Assembly: GCA_948567375.1 (NCBI GenBank)
Contig: OX419759.1
Location: 42,633,493 to 42,697,492, forward strand
Reading direction: 5' to 3'
DNA from: Lunularia cruciata
Taxonomy: Eukaryota > Streptophyta > Marchantiopsida > Lunulariales > Lunulariaceae
Length of the DNA: 64,000 nucleotides
The notes beneath the pieces were generated by a model, which saw nothing but the letters and a program-made list of their open reading frames with translations, did not search any database and was not told the origin of the DNA. The position numbers and the translations under genes were made by a program. Each line of letters begins with the position of its first letter. The first letter of the stretch is position 1. Shown in pieces: positions 53,718-63,790 of the stretch.

Positions 53718-54656
53718 ATGGCGACAATTCCACTGATCCAACCGGATCTTGTTCTCCGCCATCAATTTGCAGATTGGGTTTTCACTTACACGGAACGAGA
53801 TGTTGCACTTTACGCTCTTGGGGTTGGCGCTCCAGGGAGCGACCCTGTCGATCCACTGGAGCTTTCCTACGTCTACCACCCGAGAGGGCAGAAATTTATC
53901 AAAGTTCTGCCTACCTTTGCAGTGGTTTGGCCTGCCTCGGTGATGGACCTTTTACCCCAAGTGGAAGGCATGCACTTCGATGAGAAATTGCTTCTGCACG
54001 GAGAACAGTATATGGAGATTTACAAGCCTTTCTCAACTTGCTGCACTGTGCGGACCAAGACTCGGATCTCGGGGTTGCATGATAAAGGCAAAGCAGCCAT
54101 TCTAGAACTCGAGTGTTTGAGTTATGATTCAGAAACTGGAGATCTTTTGTGTCTTAACAGGTTTACTATATTCTTACGAGGTGCTGGAGGATTCTCTCAA
54201 TCTTCGAAGCCGTTCTCATATTCCAAGAGGACCACAAATTTGAAGGGAGCCGCCCCAACGTTGAAGGTCCCGGAGGATAGTCCTCCTGCAGCTGTGTATG
54301 AAGACCAAACCAATTCATCTCAGGCTTTACTTTACAGGTTGTCTGGGGATTATAACCGTTTACATTCGGATCCTGATGTTGCTGCACAGGCAGGGTTTCA
54401 ACGTCCTATTTTGATGGGATTGTGCACTCTTGGATATGCCGTTCGTGCTGTTGTACGAACCTGTTGCAACGGGGATTCCAGTCGGATTCAAAGTCTGCAA
54501 TGTCGATTCCTTTCTCATGTCTACCCTGGAGAGAAGCTGGTCACCGAGATGTGGGTAGATCCATCGCATACAAAGGTGACATATTTGTGCAAAGCAAATG
54601 GGAGGAAAGTTCTCTCTGGATTCGTCTCCCTGTCCCCGACCCCCTCAAGGTTGTAA
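53718..54656 (+). CDS. ECH2: Peroxisomal enoyl-CoA hydratase 2 (MaoC-type double hotdog)
   Basis: A single open exon of 312 residues. It has two hotdog domains: the N-terminal half (~15-155) and the C-terminal MaoC dehydratase half (~175-305). The hydratase-2 signature is intact as YRLSGDYNRLHSDPD (~206-220), giving catalytic D211 and H216. GFQRPILMGLCTLGYA follows, as in the family. The C-terminus is SRL, a strong PTS1 peroxisome signal. The enzyme hydrates 2E-enoyl-CoA to 3R-hydroxyacyl-CoA and in plants helps degrade unsaturated fatty acids with even-positioned cis bonds by beta-oxidation. Length matches the ~309-residue plant enzyme. The absence of introns is unusual, since I recall the flowering-plant gene having many. 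A retrocopy or lineage-specific intron loss is possible. Confidence 0.95.
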   Translation: MATIPLIQPDLVLRHQFADWVFTYTERDVALYALGVGAPGSDPVDPLELSYVYHPRGQKFIKVLPTFAVVWPASVMDLLPQVEGMHFDEKLLLHGEQYMEIYKPFSTCCTVRTKTRISGLHDKGKAAILELECLSYDSETGDLLCLNRFTIFLRGAGGFSQSSKPFSYSKRTTNLKGAAPTLKVPEDSPPAAVYEDQTNSSQALLYRLSGDYNRLHSDPDVAAQAGFQRPILMGLCTLGYAVRAVVRTCCNGDSSRIQSLQCRFLSHVYPGEKLVTEMWVDPSHTKVTYLCKANGRKVLSGFVSLSPTPSRL

Positions 54657-56012
54657 TTTATACGCCAGACATCCGAGTATAGCTTGGATGCAACAGACTC
54701 TCAAGCTACCGGAATTGTGCAGGGATTTATCTTCACCTGTAGGCAATTTCGGATATTTGTAGTTTGAATTACATGCAGTTTTAGGTTTCCGTATGTACAA
54801 CATGGCATCAACGTGTTCACTCTGTACAGTAGTTATGAATATTACTGCCACAACGTTATGGCATGGAAATTGATGAGGTCTTGAGCAAGCTGTGACATGT
54901 CATTCGGCTGCTGAATTGCCTGGAGCTTTGTGATGCTGACAAGAGCTCTTAAAGATAAATTATGGGTCCACTTCTTTCTTCACGCTCTTCTAATGGGAGC
55001 TGTCTCAGTAAGTAAAACCAAACAGGTGTCCTCGGAGATATGTCACTATAGGTCTAGATTTTGAGAAACTTTGACAAAGCCGTTTGCAAGAAAACAAAGT
55101 CCTGTAGGTAAAGGAATCAGCAATTAGAGTTGAATCTGCATATCTGGTATAAGAGCTGAAGAAGCTTCTACTCACAGCTCTGCAGCTTGGAAGTCTAGCA
55201 ACTCATAACCAGAAGTTGCAAGGACTTTGATCCAAGTACAGAATTTGCAATGTAGTCCTGCGGGTGTTGTGTGGAAACCTCGACATGCCTTTGTCTATCA
55301 GCCAGTAGTATATGTTTTGTTGCCTAGCAATTTCAGATTGAGTCCTGTCTGTATTGATATGGATTAGAGGGACTTTACTCAGTGGAACAACGGTATATAA
55401 ACAGAATTACATTGCATATAGCCAAGGTAGTTGAGGATCTGAAGCATTGAGCAGTTTGCAAGCCATGACAATCAGAAATATCACACGTGTCCTCTAGCCA
55501 ATCCATTCATGAAGTGCTAGTCTAAACGAGATACTAATGTTCAGGAATCAAACCAAAGATGATTTTGTACCAGGCAGATCTTGCCATAAAGCGTTGTAGA
55601 GAGAAGAAAGGTAGTTCACTTATTAGGGTTTTAATCGAAGATCAAACTTTCAGCTGAAGAGCGATGTCTGCAAATTGCTGCTTGGAGCAGTCAGCAAACT
55701 TGATGAATACAGCAGCAGGAGTAATATAGCTGTTGAATCTGATTTACAAAACAGTTCGCACCTCTCAGTGACTTGTTGTAGATTTTCCTATATCTGAGGA
55801 TCTCCCGGTCTCAACCTCCTCCTTCTCTTCTGCGTTTGTGATGAGGAGAAAGGCGGGGCGGGGTGGGGAAGAGCGAAGTCTTACCATCCACACAGCTAGC
55901 TCCTTCATCGTTCTGCAAGTTATTCTCGTCCTTGCCCTGCGTCTTCCAGTTTAGACTCGAAGGAGTCGTTGGCCTCGGCGAATTTCCTTTCTTGCTATCG
56001 TTCTTTTGGAGA
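54657..56012. other. Intergenic region, 3' UTR and promoter
   Basis: The 3' side of the hydratase gene and the upstream part of the CX9C gene. The region has no recognised domain. An in-frame leader from 55863 to 56012 begins with GTG and is treated as 5' untranslated sequence. Confidence 0.5.
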
Positions 56013-56429
56013 ATGAAAGGAGAACAAGGTGAAGAGTTTTGGAGCCACAGTGAGTCAGAGGAACATAGGGCGACCCAAGCTGAGACCAGCCCGGAGAACT
56101 CGACGGATGTGCCGACTTCGTCTAGAGAAGGAGGAGGATCGTTTTGGAGGTGGCAAGGGCAACCGATCGGTAAAAAGAGTATCGATGAGGATAAAAAGAA
56201 GGAAGCTCTGGCAGCGTGCAGTGCTCCGCATGCCACTCTCGTCAATTGCTTGAGGCAAGGGTTCACCGCAGATTGTTCAGAGGTACAGAAAGCGTTCTGG
56301 GACTGTTATACCAAGCATAGAGGCGTTCGTGGAAATAAAATTGCCGCATGGTTTGCACCACCAAGTTTCTCTGATGCACAGAAAACTGAACCAGTATCTG
56401 AGGAATCTAAAGAGAATGAGCACTCGTAG
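56013..56429 (+). CDS. Small twin CX9C (CHCH-like) protein
   Basis: 138 residues from the ATG at 56013; the open frame runs further upstream but only from a GTG. Residues ~1-65 are acidic and Ser/Thr-rich. The folded part has ACSAPHATLVNC (first CX9C), then LRQGFTAD, then CSEVQKAFWDC (second CX9C), a helical-hairpin pattern with two disulfides. The tail is charged. Twin CX9C proteins of this size are mostly imported into the mitochondrial intermembrane space by the Mia40/Erv1 relay and help respiratory-complex assembly. The exact subfamily is not recognised; COA- or CHCHD-type are candidates. No intron is needed. Confidence 0.8.
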   Translation: MKGEQGEEFWSHSESEEHRATQAETSPENSTDVPTSSREGGGSFWRWQGQPIGKKSIDEDKKKEALAACSAPHATLVNCLRQGFTADCSEVQKAFWDCYTKHRGVRGNKIAAWFAPPSFSDAQKTEPVSEESKENEHS

Positions 56430-57650
56430 TTTAGGTCTCCTACTGAAACCATGCGGCTGATATGATTAACAAGGACGAGACTTTAGCTTTCAAGACTAAG
56501 CATTAGTCAATTTTGGCATATCATAGGGATTGAGGATTCATCGATTTATAGCAAGGGGACCGCACTTGGTAGATCAGACTAGCAATTAGTGTAGGACATT
56601 GATGAGCACAGCCTGTTCGAATTGGAAGGTATTGGAACATTTCTGGTGAGCGCTTGTGTTAGGATGGATCTTGCTTGCTTGTGGTTGAAGCTGTTAGTCC
56701 AAGAGGGTTCACTAAATAGAGATTTGGAATTGGATCCACGAGCAGACCAAGCACCGCTGCCGTGTGGAGCTGCGAGGAAGAGCTCTGAAAATTGTTCATT
56801 AGTTTCTCTCGGTAAAAAGCTTTTTTAGAGGATACATGTTGCACAATGCTTGAATTCGGAAACGCAAGAGTACGTGATTCTCTCCTTTGAAAGCGTCCCC
56901 TGAACTTTAAAGTTCCTTTAGGGAACAAGCTGGAAGGTAGTATCCGGGTGTTAGGGCTTAGGTGTGAGGTTGAGGTGATGTTTCAACAGATGCAAGTTGA
57001 CAAAGGCCGGCTTGGTTATTTGACGCGAACAACTGCTGATACACAGTTTCTCTGGCATTGTCTCGTTGGATTTTGTGATTGGTGCAAGTATCAAGTTACC
57101 AATTGGAAGGCAATCAGAAATTAACGAGTCTGGACCATATCCGGACTTTTGATGGCCTAATCGTAAGTCAATCATGTAACATGTCGAGCGAAATGCTTTA
57201 ACATGGCGCCATCAATGGACTCCACTATCCGGGTCAGCAAAATTACGATGCAACTTACATCCGATTAGGGTCTCGTTGACGTGCGTTTTTAACTGGAGGT
57301 GATTACAAGGAAGAAGGGAAGGAAACCTGCGACGAGATTCAAGTCAGCGAGTTGATGGAGGTGTATCTTGTTGCTCGAAAGCATACATATCAATCCATAG
57401 GTCCTCCTAATCTGCACCATTCATTGGAATTATTTGAACAAAATTTGATTTTGAAGTCGACTCTCTGTCTGTACAGAGTAGCTACTACCCACGTTTTACC
57501 GCTTTTTGGCCTGAGATTACAGTTTGCTCGATGCGAATCTAAACAAGTTCAGAGTGCAACTTCCACGTCTCATGATTACTTCCTAAGAGAAGATCAAATC
57601 CAACATAAGATTTGCGGATGTTACCCTCGTCTTACCCTGAGATGTGCAAA
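56430..57650. other. Unassigned stretch
   Basis: The 3' side of the CX9C gene followed by sequence with short frames (for example 57,352-57,729 +). None of the frames has a recognised domain. Confidence 0.45.
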
Positions 57651-57654
57651 TATA

Positions 57655-57770
57655 CTTGGGGAAAGAAGGCGACTGCGGAGGATAACAAGAAGGATGGAAG
57701 ACCATCAAGGCCCTACAAGGAAAAGATAGAACAGATAGCGGGTAAAATGGCGCTAAGCTCCAATAGTGTA
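57655..57770 (+). repeat. Dispersed block R, copy 5 (best coding-like copy)
   Basis: This plus-strand copy reads without a stop as WGKKATAEDNKKDGRPSRPY…, then GKMALSSN, inside a 69-codon frame (57,612-57,821). It aligns over ~115 bp with the minus-strand copies near 26.0 and 33.0 kb, including the 'ggcgctaagctcc' tail. It ends next to the LTR-like start at 57,807. Confidence 0.72.
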
Positions 57771-57806
57771 GACTTTAGGCACTCTTATGTATGGTCTATA
57801 AACTAT

Positions 57807-60560
57807 TGTAACACCCGATGATATATCATCTAGTGTGATTGCTCACCTAATAGATTGTACCAACTAGTGCTCTTTGTAGAGCATATGGTAAAATATGAGA
57901 ATGAGAGTGGTGTCCGGGGTGACAACCAAAGGAATATCACCTAGTGTGATTATTCTCTATGGATCATACAAACTATTGCTCTTTGTAGAGTAATGGACAC
58001 ACTATCTAAAGTATATTGTAAAATATGCAAGTGAGAGTGTGTGACAACTCCATGTCGACTTACTTATAGTATAGTCAATAAGAACAATTCATCCCAGAGT
58101 ACCTATACAAATTCAAGGGCTCTATTCGGCAAGTAAGAACAACTCCGAGTGCAATAGCATTTCGAGTGCACTTGTCCTCAACTCTTTACAACTCCAAGTG
58201 CCACTCAATTCTGAGTGCACTCTTCTTAATTACATGTGATATTGAGTGCAAGCATGATTGGCCTACTCAAAGTGCTCGGCTATTGTACAACTCTAAGTAT
58301 CTAATCCTTTCTAAATAGTGCATGTCTAACTTAAGGACTTCCTTTTGGGGGAGTGCCTTGGGTTGGAGTTATCGGGGGTGAAGGGATTCATTTGCCTCTT
58401 AGGTATTTGATTAATTGATATGTATGGGCTTGATACCTAGCAAGAAGGTTTGGCATACTTCATTAAACTTCTTGTTCGAGTGCTCTTTCAAGTGCAGAGA
58501 TAGGCTATCATGTGTTCCTCCTCAAAGGTCTGATTCTGCATGCATTGGACTTGCATCCTCAATTCATGGCATTTTGTCCTTAGAGCTCCATATTGCTCCA
58601 TCTTCTTTTAGCATCTCCATTAATAGGGCTTGGGCTTCCTCTACTCTATATAGTGCCTTCAACTGGTCTTCCTCTTGTTGTTTAGATTGCTTGCTCCACT
58701 CGGCCTTCTATTCCTCTAGTACTTAGAGACTATATGCATGCTTCACTCATTCTTCAGATACCTCCTTGTCAAGAAGTTCCAACTAAATGGCCACTTCCAT
58801 CTGGTACTCTTGCATCTACAACTCTAGTGTCACCATTTGGTCATGCTTCTCTTGCAAGGCACTCTGAGTGTTGTCTAGTTCCTGGAACTTGCTACAAACT
58901 TGATCTTTCGCTTCCTTCTTGAACTGCTCAACTCAAGGTGGAGTGCCTTCCAATCTCCCTTGAACTTCTTGGACTTAGATGCCTTATGATCTTGTTTGTT
59001 CTCAACAATGGCACTTCTCCTTTATAACTCTTGGTTATCATGCATCAAGGCACTTACCTTCAATGCCTTTGCCTTGTACAATTCCTTGGCCTTTGTTGCC
59101 TCCTCCTTCACCAAGTCCTTCTTGGCCTTCCAAGTGTAGACCTGCTTATGCTTGGCCTTGATTAGCATGGTGTAGTCTAACACATCAGTGCACTTGGCCT
59201 GGTATTGGGGCATTAGTCCCCCTATCAAATGCAATGTAGGACCCATTGAGTGAATGATGAAGTTCACATCATCTTGCACCTACACCGCCTTGGATGCTAT
59301 GGATGCCTCCCTCACTTGGATCTACAATTCCAATACAACCTCAAGAAGATTAGTTAAGATGTCAACTTCCTCCTCTTCTTTGGCATTGTCAACTATGCAA
59401 TCTTCCTCTTCTATTTGACCATCTTGCTTCTTCTTCTACTCTTTGTCTAAGTTCATGGTCCTTTGAGCACTTTGCTCAATCTTGCACTTCTACTTCAAGT
59501 TCTTCTTTTGGAATTTTAGGGCTTAGAGGTGCCTACTCTGGCACTCCTCCTTCTTCCATGTTGTCTTCTTCATTTGTAGGGCCCTTGTCCATGTCTTGGT
59601 CTTGCACTTGGGGAGCAAATTTACCATCCTCCCAAGTCTTTTCTTCTTCTTCATTATCTCTTGAGGCAAAGGTCGACCCTTGTAGATTGAAGGATCCTTA
59701 CTCCTCCTCATCTTCATCTTCATCAACTTCAATGTCCTCAGCTTTATCTTCCAAAGAGGACACTTTGATCATCTTGGTACTCGCATTTGACTTCTTTGTC
59801 ATGAGGAAGAGGTTGCTCCTTTGGTGTTGTATTCTTCCTCTTTGAAGCCTTGGGCATGACTAGCTCTTCATCTACAAGCATGAATTGGCACGTCTTCTCA
59901 AACTTGGTATTAGCTAGTCAATATTTGGCAATTTTTTGTAGGTCCTTTAGATTGTTCTTCAAAATAACCTACAAGATGAAAGTGAGTAGGGAACCAATTC
60001 CTCTCCTCCTTGGTTAAGAGGTTTGTCCTCATGTAGTAATGTACAACAAAGGGAGCAAGATATGTAGCTCTCCCTTCAACTTCAAAATCCTTGTGCAGGA
60101 GCTTGTCAAACATTTTGCTTATCAAACATTTTGGCCCAATCTATAGGCTCTCCTATATACATGTAGTCAAAGAACATTGCTTGGCCATTGGTTAGGTAGG
60201 TGGTTCATTTCTATTTGAAAATTTTCATAATTGCTTCTACAATGGCTCTTCTTGCAAGATCCTTGTAACTAGCTTTACTCCATCCATTGTTCTTGGAGGC
60301 TTACTATTAACGTGGCTTTTGACTTCAAGGGTCAAATCCTTGTCTACAAATTTAGTGTCTATTGTCATGGCTCTTGAAACTCCAACATACGGGCTGAGTA
60401 CCATTTGCCAATGGTCCTTGGTTCAGTTCCATGGATTACTCCACATTCCACCTAAATTTTTCTTTCTCTTCCCTTTCATCTCATGAATCATGTAGAAGTT
60501 TGATAACTCCCAAGTCTAAAGTAGTAATCCTAGATGCTTACTTCTAATGACATCCATCCT
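57807..60560 (-). mobile_element. Decayed retrotransposon-like element
   Basis: The left end begins TGTAACACCCG, a usual form of plant LTR terminus, followed by a ~110-bp internal duplication ('ctagtgtgatt' at ~57,830 and ~57,941). Minus-strand pieces at 60,125-59,910 (YLAPFVVHYYMRTNLLTKEE), 59,732-59,523 and 59,279-59,022 (Lys-rich, coiled-coil-like) look like fragments of one protein related to plant mobile-element proteins. No integrase, reverse transcriptase or second LTR is seen. The right side runs into the solo LTR at 60,614. The assignment is tentative. Confidence 0.45.
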
Positions 60561-60608
60561 ATAGTAAATAGTCCATTTATTCACAATAAGGGATCTGAGA
60601 ATGGCCTT

Positions 60609-61489
60609 GGAGTTGCAATGTTCCAAGAATAATAGAGAAACACAGAAGAGAAAGCAAAAGTTCACACTCAAACTCCGATGTCCCAAAGGAGCACCTTGGC
60701 TTTATTATATAGCAAGGCATAACCCTTGGATCAAATATATAGATTGGTGACATGTCATTGATCTCCACCCTTAGATTAGATGCATGCATGGTGACATATC
60801 AGATCTGGTCCTATCTAGTTGGTCAAACCAATGTTGACCAAAGGGAATCTTTAGGGAATCTTCTTGTAAGAATCTCAAATTTGCATGGATGAGATACCGT
60901 TGGAAAACTCTTGATGACACAAAAATGGGTGAGGGAGGGCCAACCTATTCTTCCTTGGGGAGGAATGTACACATTTTTTAGGGCTAATTCATCCATTTAG
61001 GCACTCAAAATCACCTTAAAGATTTTAGGCATATTTCAATTTCTGCTCTATTATTAGAAGTACCCTTTTGGTGATATTTCTTTCTAATCTTTTTAGTTCA
61101 TCATGTGCAATATCCTTCCAGATGTTACCAACTAAATTTCATCTCTAGATCATATATCTAGCTATTGAATCTAAGGTTTTCAAGTCTATTTAAGTTTTTG
61201 CTCTATTAGTAGAAGTACTCTTGGTGATACCTCTATTTGATCTATTTAGTCCATCATGTATAACATCCTTTTAAATATTACCAAACTAAATTTCACCTCT
61301 AGATCATATATCTAGCTATTGGTTCTAAGGTTTTCAAGTCTATTTAGGTTTTTGCCCTATTAGTAGAAGTACTCTTTTGGTGATACCTCTATTTGATCTA
61401 TTTAGTCCATCATGTATAACATCCTTCTAAACATTACAAACCAAATTTCACCTCTAGATTATATGTCTAGCTATTGGTATTACAAGAGT
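60609..61489 (-). mobile_element. Solo LTR (family A, copy 2) with target-site duplication
   Basis: The LTR 60614-61484 (871 bp) begins TGCAATGTTCC and ends GGTATTACA, with GGAGT before and AGAGT after (one mismatch). It is about 80% alike by eye to the inverted LTR at 12685-13470. The TATA-like 'ttatatagc' near 60,695 reads on the minus strand. It has three copies of a ~154-bp internal repeat (roughly 61,030-61,484), where the other two LTRs have two. Confidence 0.9.
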
Positions 61490-61564
61490 ATAACAATATG
61501 GAGTTCAGTGACGAAGTTAGTCAAGGCTAATGAAGTAGTGAATAGGTCAAATTAGCCTGGATTA

Positions 61565-61781
61565 TTCTAGAAGTGTCTAAAAAGCTTCTTGAGAAGCTTC
61601 CCACTAGCTTAGTTTGCACCCCAAGTAAGTAGTTTCTAGAAGGAAGCTTCTAGAAGCTTCCAACTAGCTTAGCTTGCACGCAAAGTAGACAACTTCAAGA
61701 GAGAAGCTTCTTGAGAAGCTTTTTGGTTAACTTGGCTTGGACTCCAAGAAAGCGGCTCAAGGAAGCTTCTTGACAAGCTTC
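61565..61781 (+). promoter_or_regulatory. Heat-shock-element-like array in the LTR promoter
   Basis: GAAGCTTC dyads occur at 61593-61600, 61643-61650, 61653-61660, 61703-61710 and 61762-61769. Those at 61643-61660 form GAAGCTTCTAGAAGCTTC, a perfect four-unit alternation of GAA and TTC with two-base spacers. TTCTAGAA two-unit sites are at 61565-61572 and 61634-61641. The repeat period is ~60 bp. The array ends about 20 bases before the TATA box. Known heat-shock factors bind nGAAnnTTCnnGAAn. Confidence 0.7.
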
Positions 61782-61802
61782 TCAAGAGCCTTGTATGTTC
61801 CT

Positions 61803-61810
61803 TATAAATA
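61803..61810 (+). promoter_or_regulatory. TATA box of the retrotransposon LTR
   Basis: TATAAATA, about 20 bp after the palindrome array and ~110 bp before the primer-binding site, at the expected place for a U3/R boundary. Confidence 0.7.
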
Positions 61811-61914
61811 TGAGAGCCAAAGCTCATGCTAGGTATTTAACTTTCCTCTTATTCAAGTGTCCCAATGTGAATTTCCATTCTCATACTTCTCTTCTTGGTC
61901 TTGGCTTTTTACAT

Positions 61915-61926
61915 TGGTATTAGAGC
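61915..61926 (+). other. Primer-binding site for initiator tRNA-Met
   Basis: TGGTATTAGAGC differs by one base from TGGTATCAGAGC, the complement of the 3' end of initiator tRNA-Met (with added CCA) as encoded at 28519-28590 and 32353-32424. It begins two bases after the LTR end. This is the typical minus-strand primer site of plant LTR retrotransposons. Confidence 0.92.
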
Positions 61927-62184
61927 AAGAATGGGATAGATGGAATTTATGGACCATCAAATCTACTTCCGCCAAACCATTGGGATTTTTTTGTCCAAAT
62001 ACTACCCAAGCATCATTTTACACAATTCATCACCTCATGCTTTGGATAAGATTTTTTGCATATGATCACCTTGTCTAAGGAACCCTTGGTGCTTCAGGTT
62101 ATAACTTATGAAGAAAAATCGATGTGTTGCATCTATGTGTTAATAAATTAGATAACTTGGGGAAAGTGTGATAGAGTACAAGCC

Positions 62185-63790
62185 ATGGCAGCAATGCCCA
62201 AAGTTATCCTTGCTATGCAGCAACAAATTGAGCACCTTACTCAATTTGTGGATGAACAAGACCGTCATAGACAAGAGCAAGTAGAGAGAGCACCAATTCA
62301 AGAAGGAGAAGAGAAAATCCGATTTCCAAAGCCTAAGGTATTTGAAGGCAAGAACCTTCCAGGTGTAGTGGAAAATTTTGTGTTTGATTGTGAACATTAC
62401 TCCAAAGCAACAAACCTGCAAGATGCACAAAGGCAAATTCTATTGGCCGCAAGCCAATTGGATAGAGTGGCTAAATTATGGTGGCAATTCATAATGGAAC
62501 AAATTGAGCAGTAGTTTGTCAAGCCAATCTTGACATGGGAAGAATTCAAGAGTGCAATAATTGGGTGGTTCTAAGCTATAAATGTCACACAGGCCGCACA
62601 ACATAAGTTGGCAAAATTAAAGCAGATTGGCTTCGTAAGAAGTTATATCAATCAATTTCAGAACACCATTATGCAAATTTTGGATATATTAGATGGAGAA
62701 GCTCTAGATCGCTTTGTGAAAGGCTTGAAGTCCCGCACCAGATTGGAAGTGACTATGCATGAGCCCAAAGACTTGGAAGGAGCCATGCAATTGGATGAAT
62801 GTAATACTCCAAGGATAGGAGACCTGAGAGAAACACACACTTTCACACTCAAACTCTGATGCCCCAAAGGAGCACCTTCTCTTTATTATATAGGCAAAGC
62901 GGATCTCCTCCAATGAAGCTCCACCATAGGATTAGGTACATAGATAGGTGACATGTCAGCAAGCTTCACCCTTGGATTACTTACTTGGATGGGTGACTTG
63001 TTGGTTCTGGTCCTATCTGGTTGGTCAAACAAGCTTTGACCGGAGGGAATCTTTTAGGGAATCTTCTTGTAAGAATCTCATAATCACGTGGGTGAGGTAC
63101 CGTTGGAAGCTCTCAACGAGGGAAAGAAGGGGGAGGGAAGGCCAGCCTTTCCTCTATTGGGGGGGGGGGGGGTATATACATTTTCAAAGCCTAATTCATC
63201 CATTTAGGCCTCCAAAATTGCCTTCAAAGATTTCAGGCATATTTTGGTTCCAACTCTATTAGTAGAAGTCCCCTTTTGGTGATACCTCTTTCTGATCTAT
63301 TCAATCTATCTTGTGTAACATCCTTCTAGATGTTACCAACCCAATTCTCACCTTCAAATCATATGTCTAGCTATTGGTTCTAAGGTTTTTTAATCTATTT
63401 CGGTTTTCTGCCCGATTAGTAGAAGTACCCTTTTGGTGATACTTCTATCTGATCTATTTTGAAAATCATGTTTAACATCATTCAAGATGTTACCAAACCA
63501 AATTTCACATCTAGATCATATGGCTAGCTCTTGGTATTACACTAAATGCTTTGATTCCTTGGTCTCAACCTTGGCCTTCCCTAAACCCACCCAAACACTA
63601 CACATGGGTGGAGGAGCCAATACCAATGGAAATTAAAGACCACTTGGCACAATAGATCATAAAAGATTACAGAAAAATGGTGGATCTTTCTATTGTCGCC
63701 AAATTGGACACCACATTGCAAAGTGTCCACTCAAGAATGAGCAACCTCGCCAAGTCGCCCAAATGGAAATTGTAGAGCGGAATGATTAGG
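62185..63790 (+). pseudogene. Ty3-type gag with zinc knuckle, broken and interrupted by a solo LTR
   Basis: The gag reading starts at the ATG near 62,185. KIRFPKPKVFEGKNLPG, AKLWWQFI, TWEEFKSAI, QFQNTIMQI and RFVKGLKSRTRLEV follow the Retrotrans_gag domain order. A TAG at 62,512 and a TAA near 62,574 stop the frame. The frame then runs into the solo LTR at 62,800. Beyond it (63,542 on), a CCHC knuckle region at ~63,683-63,720 reads SFYCRQIGHHIAKC, where the first Cys is Ser. The element cannot make a functional gag. Confidence 0.85.
62800..63541 (-). mobile_element. Solo LTR (family A, copy 3) inserted in gag
   Basis: 742 bp, begins TGTAATACTCC and ends GGTATTACA. It lies in the same orientation as copy 2 and opposite to copy 1. 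It holds two internal ~150-bp repeats and a run of 14 G (63159-63172). The flanking bases ATGAA and CTAAA are only partly alike, so the target duplication has decayed or the ends are off by a few bases. No retrotransposon body is attached. Confidence 0.85.

Larger units (their letters stand above)
61490..61913 (+). mobile_element. 5' LTR (3' part) of a Ty3-type retrotransposon
   Basis: The LTR end is set by TTTTTACA at 61,913, one base before the primer-binding site. It includes four ~60-bp repeats with heat-shock-element-like palindromes, a TATAAATA box at 61803-61810 and a plausible leader. The LTR start was not found and may lie left of the solo LTR inserted at 60,614. Confidence 0.75.

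Noticed and set aside
55863-56012. 50-codon N-terminal extension of the CX9C protein
   Set aside because: It begins with GTG and has no ATG. The first ATG is at 56013.
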